Shown: piece after piece, positions 61,002 through 64,000 of the stretch
Layout of the letters: the number at the start of each line of letters is the position of its first letter
Numbering within the stretch: the first letter of the stretch is position 1
From: Bacteroides sp.
Lineage (GTDB): Bacteria; Bacteroidota; Bacteroidia; Bacteroidales; Bacteroidaceae
Assembly (NCBI GenBank): GCA_019416685.1
Contig: DXWV01000055.1
Span: 131,340 to 195,339, forward strand
DNA: 64,000 bases
Direction: 5' to 3'
Translations under genes and position numbers: made by a program
Notes under the pieces: model-generated
What the model saw: only the letters and a program-made list of their open reading frames with translations
What the model was told of the DNA's origin: nothing
Databases searched by the model: none

Positions 61002-61646
61002 ATGGATATCAGTAAATTATCGAAAGAAGAGAAATCCGCATTGAAAGCACAGCTTGATGCAGAAGAGAAAACCAACCGCGAACGCATCGACCGTGAAAGA
61101 CAGAATTACAAAGATTTGGTAGATGCTACCGTGAACACCTCTGTAAGGAAGCTACAAGAGCTTTCTGCACAGATGGAACGGTTGAAAAATGAAATATTCA
61201 GCGAGTTCGACAGCGTGATACAGATGAAGGAAGAACTGTTTACCGTCAAAACCGACCGTCAAACCAACACTTTTACCACCTCCGACAGCCGACAAACGGT
61301 CACAATCGGCAACCGCATTAATGAAGGTTGGGACGATACGGTAGAAGTAGGTATTGCTATGGTGAAACGTTACATGAATACAATGGCTAAGGATGACAAC
61401 AGCGCTGCCTTAGTGGATACTGTAATGTCCCTGCTTGCAAAGAACCGGAAAGGCGCGTTAAAAGCCAACAAGGTGCTGGAGTTAGAGAAACTGGCCAACA
61501 AAACAGGGGATAAAGACTTTATCGAAGCAATACGTATCATCCGTGACGCTTACCGACCTACACCTACCTGCCAGTTCATCGAAGTAGAGTTGAAAGAAAA
61601 AGAGGGTAAAAGCGTTCGTCTTCCGTTATCCATGAGTGCTATATGA
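61002..61646 (+). CDS. DUF3164 family phage protein
   Basis: The 214-residue protein has a charged helical N-terminus (about 1-65) and a C-terminal part with the DUF3164 signature TFTTSDSRQTVTIGNRINEGWDD and VKRYMNTMA, ending in a beta hairpin FIEVELKEKEGKSVRLPLSM. DUF3164 proteins are found in the early region of many Mu-like phages; their role is unknown. The presence here strengthens the Mu-like assignment. Confidence 0.85.
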   Translation: MDISKLSKEEKSALKAQLDAEEKTNRERIDRERQNYKDLVDATVNTSVRKLQELSAQMERLKNEIFSEFDSVIQMKEELFTVKTDRQTNTFTTSDSRQTVTIGNRINEGWDDTVEVGIAMVKRYMNTMAKDDNSAALVDTVMSLLAKNRKGALKANKVLELEKLANKTGDKDFIEAIRIIRDAYRPTPTCQFIEVELKEKEGKSVRLPLSMSAI

Positions 61647-61894
61647 GCAAGCGGGTACACGCCTTACTGATAACACCTCCCCTTTTCATTAAGGAGTTCA
61701 CCCGTGAAACGGAGGTGTTTCACGGTCTTCCATGCCCGGCTTGTTGTGGCAACGGCTATCATTGGGCAGAGGACTATTTAGGAGAGCGCTATAAGAATCC
61801 GTGCCGACATTGCGTAGGTACAGGAAAACTGAAAGCGGTGGTAACTACGGAGTACAAACCTGATAAAAATGACAACAATGAGAATAGCTTATAA
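61643..61894 (+). CDS. Small zinc-binding protein with two CxxCxGxG-like motifs
   Basis: An 83-residue protein whose start overlaps the DUF3164 stop (ATGA). It carries CPACCGNGY (about 31-39) and CRHCVGTGK (about 54-62), two CxxCxGxG-type knuckles as in the DnaJ cysteine-rich domain, likely binding one zinc ion. No J-domain is present. It may act as a small protein- or nucleic-acid-binding factor. Confidence 0.75.
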   Translation: MSKRVHALLITPPLFIKEFTRETEVFHGLPCPACCGNGYHWAEDYLGERYKNPCRHCVGTGKLKAVVTTEYKPDKNDNNENSL

Positions 61895-61898
61895 ATCT

Positions 61899-62159
61899 AT
61901 GATTCCAAACAACAAACCGCAGTGGCTGCTCAATGTACAGGAAGCAGTAAGTGATGTCGGTACCATGATGGTGTTGGAAGGCAACGAACGGGATTATAAT
62001 AATCTGAAATCATTTCTGGACGCAGCTATTGAGTCGCAGCGCGCACGTGGGAATATCCGTGCCGAAAAAGTAACAACCGAAGTCCGGACGGATGAAGGAC
62101 GTACGGTAATACATGTGTGGCGCAATAATGATATAGTACAGACATACTTCATTGAATAA
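61899..62159 (+). CDS. Small phage protein, 86 aa, unknown
   Basis: I use the ATG at 61899 (MIPNNKPQWLLNVQEAV), 4 bp after the upstream stop; frames from 61869 or 61881 would overlap the zinc-knuckle gene. The protein is mixed helix and strand (TTEVRTDEGRTVIHVWRNND) with no recognised motif. Confidence 0.65.
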   Translation: MIPNNKPQWLLNVQEAVSDVGTMMVLEGNERDYNNLKSFLDAAIESQRARGNIRAEKVTTEVRTDEGRTVIHVWRNNDIVQTYFIE

Positions 62160-62162
62160 CCC

Positions 62163-62426
62163 ATGTTTTACCGCGAACCGCGAAACCTGATTATTCAGGT
62201 AGAAGACAACTCACTGGCACAGGTGCAATACTACTGGACGTATTACAATAAGCCGTGTGATCTCGTAGAGGTAGCTGCAAAATCGGAAGGTCTGACAGCC
62301 CTCTTTGTAAAGATGAACAATGCCGATGCCGGCTCCTTCGTTTACATCCTTTGTGAAAGGCTCAAAGTACGGATGTATGAGCAGGGGACGTATAAACCGC
62401 TCACGGTAAAAGATGTATTTATGTAA
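62163..62426 (+). CDS. Small phage protein, 87 aa, unknown
   Basis: An 87-residue soluble protein 3 bp after the previous stop (MFYREPRNLIIQVEDNSLAQ ... KPLTVKDVFM). Rich in aromatic residues near the N-terminus. No family recognised; it closes the run of small early genes before the recombinase. Confidence 0.65.
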   Translation: MFYREPRNLIIQVEDNSLAQVQYYWTYYNKPCDLVEVAAKSEGLTALFVKMNNADAGSFVYILCERLKVRMYEQGTYKPLTVKDVFM

Positions 62427-62433
62427 CTTAAAA

Positions 62434-63444
62434 TGAATAGCCAAAACAAAATCAGCAGTTTCCTATCCGGTCCTTGAGGCAAAGCCAAGAAAGGACTATG
62501 TCAATCATTTCCGGCAAAGCAAACCTTTGGAGGGTGTGTTCCTTTCAGATTTCATCAGGGAAGTGATTGAAAAGAAATCCCGGCGCAAGTCGGTTCACTC
62601 GCTCGCTGTTTACAATGCTTTGATTAGGCATATAGACAGTTTCTCTGCAGAATATGACTGTGACATATTCACAAACTCCGTCACAGAAGAGTTCATTGAA
62701 GACTTTATCATCTACCTTGAAAATGCCGGTTTGAGACATAATACGATTGTAGGTTATATACAGAAAATGCAATCTATGATACGTAAGGCTTCGCAGTATA
62801 ATTACGCTGTCGACCCTACTTATGACCAGATAGATATACGCCTGGAAGATACTTTTGCAGTCTTTCTCAGCATGAACGAGATTACCCGTATCTATTATTA
62901 CAAGTTCGAGAAACAGGATAAACGCAAAGCAAAAGAGCGTATCAGAGATTTATTCGTAATAGGTTGCCTCACTGCTTTGCGTTATTCGGATTATTCAACG
63001 TTGACACTGGATAATTTTCAGGGTGACTATATTGTGAAACGAACAAAGAAAACCAATGTGACGGTAAAGGTGCCAATGCATGATTATGTTCGTGAGATTA
63101 TTGCGAAATACAATGGGTTGATTCCCAATGGCCTTTGTATACAATACGTCAATAAATACCTCAAGCTGATCATGCGTGAGATCGGGTTAACGGATAAGAT
63201 CACTTTCACCTATACTGTTGGCGGTAAGTTAAAGACGGATACAAAGGAAAAGTGGGAACTGGTTAGTAGCCACACCGCCCGAAGGTCCGCCGCGACAAAC
63301 CTTTATCTGACCGGGCGTATGAAGACGTTGGAAATAATGAAGTTAACAGGGCATAAGACAGAGCAGAACTTCTTTAGGTATATTCGTCTGACAAGTGACG
63401 ACACAGCCAGAGCAATCAGCGGAGATATGTTTTTTAGAAAGTAA
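62434..63444 (+). CDS. Tyrosine recombinase/integrase inside the transposable prophage
   Basis: The best start is the ATG at 62434, 7 bp after the upstream stop; it is in frame with no stop and adds 31 residues (including SSSYPVLEAKPRKDYVNHF) before the TTG at 62527. The 336-residue product has an N-terminal SAM-like DNA-binding domain (about 40-145) and a catalytic domain with the full set Arg183 (TALRYSDYS), His280 and Arg283 (HTARR), His307 (TGHKTE) and nucleophile Tyr316 (FFRYIRL). It is therefore likely active. A transposable phage does not need it for integration, so roles in DNA inversion or resolution of host-range or promoter switches are more likely. Confidence 0.88.
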
Positions 63445-63450
63445 AAACCA

Positions 63451-63477
63451 AGCCATCCTCTTGGTAGGAGGATGGCT
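63451..63477 (+). terminator. Hairpin after the recombinase gene
   Basis: AGCCATCCTC (63451-63460) and GAGGATGGCT (63468-63477) form a perfect 10-bp stem with a 7-nt loop, 6 bp after the recombinase stop. The following CAAAAGTTTAAT is not a strong T-tract. Confidence 0.6.
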
Positions 63478-63491
63478 CAAAAGTTTAATAA

Positions 63492-63650
63492 ATGGGTAGA
63501 GACTACAAAGAACGAGCCGCCTACGCATGGATACATGACACAGGTCGGAATATTCCCCGAAAACTATTATACCGGATTAAACGCAAGTGGTGGCGGTATA
63601 ATTACGACATCGGAGAAATGAGAGCTGAAAGGAAAAATCATTTAAAGTAA
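63492..63650 (+). CDS. Small basic phage protein (52 aa)
   Basis: A 52-codon frame (MGRDYKERAAYAWIHDTGRN ... RKWWRYNYDIGEMRAERKNH) encodes a strongly basic, Arg/Lys/Tyr/Trp-rich protein that may bind nucleic acid. It lies between the recombinase hairpin and the next gene. Unknown. Confidence 0.5.
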   Translation: MGRDYKERAAYAWIHDTGRNIPRKLLYRIKRKWWRYNYDIGEMRAERKNHLK

Positions 63651-63709
63651 ATCAATAAAGAAACGAATTAGATAGCCTTGGACGGGCTTTGTAAAATCCA
63701 CAATTCATT

Positions 63710-63901
63710 ATGAGCGATTTTAAATCACGTCTGGTTGAAGAGCAGTCACAACTGGAAGAAAAGCTTAACAAATTAAATGACTTTAATCAAAGTGAAAAAG
63801 TCAATGAAATTGACCCTGTACAAAAATCACTGTTAATCATTCAGGCAGGTGCTATGTACACTTATAACGAGTGCCTAAAAGAAAGATTAGCGAGATTGTA
63901 A
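63710..63901 (+). CDS. Small conserved phage protein (63 aa)
   Basis: The sequence MSDFKSRLVEEQSQLEEKLNKL, continuing to a central LLIIQAGAMYTYNECLKERL, is a two-helix protein of a type found in many otherwise unrelated Bacteroidetes phages and crAss-like phages as an unnamed small gene. Function unknown; probably an oligomerising helical hairpin. Confidence 0.75.
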   Translation: MSDFKSRLVEEQSQLEEKLNKLNDFNQSEKVNEIDPVQKSLLIIQAGAMYTYNECLKERLARL

Positions 63902-63954
63902 CATCAGCAGTAAGGTGGTCTTTTGTGGCTGCCTTACCTCAAATCTATATAGAA

Positions 63955-64000
63955 ATGAAACGATTTAAAGTTGGTGATAAAATCTATTTTGATGGTGAAC
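63955..64000 (+). CDS. Start of a further phage gene, cut by the window edge
   Basis: The last 46 bases are open from an ATG (MKRFKVGDKIYFDGE). The text is too short for a family call; KRFKVGDKIYF is typical of small beta-barrel proteins. Confidence 0.4.
   Translation, partial: MKRFKVGDKIYFDGE

Larger units (their letters stand above)
52890..64000 (+). mobile_element. Left part of a Mu-like transposable prophage (continues past window)
   Basis: The region contains transposase-site-like repeats, a left-facing repressor operon, a right-facing early operon, a DDE transposase followed by a MuB-like ATPase and a DUF3164 protein, the gene order of Mu-type transposable phages. Bacteroides members of this group are known (for example Hankyphage); identity to that phage is not tested. 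The left end is estimated from the repeats at 52906-52986, perhaps at a TG near 52892; the right end is beyond 64000. No tail or head genes are in view. Confidence 0.85.

Noticed and set aside
62527..63444. TTG start for the tyrosine recombinase
   Set aside because: An in-frame ATG at 62434 with good spacing to the upstream stop and protein-like sequence is the better start.

Overview
The window is a Bacteroides-type chromosome segment. The evidence is paired SusC/SusD genes, lipoproteins with short lipoboxes, a hybrid two-component regulator, many glycoside hydrolases, and promoters of the Bacteroides form (TTG/TTTG, 19-21 bp, TAnnTTTG). I cannot name the species from sequence alone; the genus call is firm, the species call is not.

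Region 1 (1-51965) is a large polysaccharide utilization locus (PUL) interrupted by one unrelated cassette. It opens on the + strand with a truncated SusC, SusD and two surface lipoproteins (1-7057). Everything after that to 51965 is on the - strand. Enzyme content includes a GH2 beta-galactosidase, a secreted esterase, a two-domain (alpha/beta plus SGNH) esterase, GH36, GH31 and GH97 enzymes (the GH97 carries the retaining-type aspartate), a GH28, a long GH28-like modular enzyme, a six-hairpin glycosidase, F5/8C-domain proteins and two DUF362 membrane proteins. An HTCS (30078-34265) sits in the middle and probably controls the locus; a 22-bp-period direct repeat at 29696-29733 is a candidate operator. 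The combination suggests an esterified, galactose-decorated pectic glycan, which is inference.

Region 2 (12070-19677), inside the PUL, is an RHS/YD-repeat giant protein (2083 aa) ending in a JAB-like metallopeptidase motif, with a small leader gene and two small downstream secreted ORFs. Directly upstream, 17-bp inverted repeats 201 bp apart enclose a promoter -7 box pointing at the cassette: a candidate phase-variable (invertible-promoter) RHS system. This is the most interesting host system in the window.

Region 3 (51966-52890) is a junction with a LytTR-domain gene remnant, repeats, terminators and a small conserved gene.

Region 4 (about 52890-64000, continuing off the edge) is the left part of a Mu-like transposable prophage: transposase-binding-site-like repeats, a candidate structured RNA with a tRNA-like core, a left-facing repressor operon, a right-facing early operon whose promoter spacer is filled by a palindromic operator (CAGAATATTCTG, also found at two more places), a DDE transposase, a MuB-like ATPase, a second P-loop ATPase, small early proteins including a DUF3164 protein, and a complete tyrosine recombinase. 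The transposase-ATPase block looks GC-richer than its flanks, suggesting a mosaic phage.
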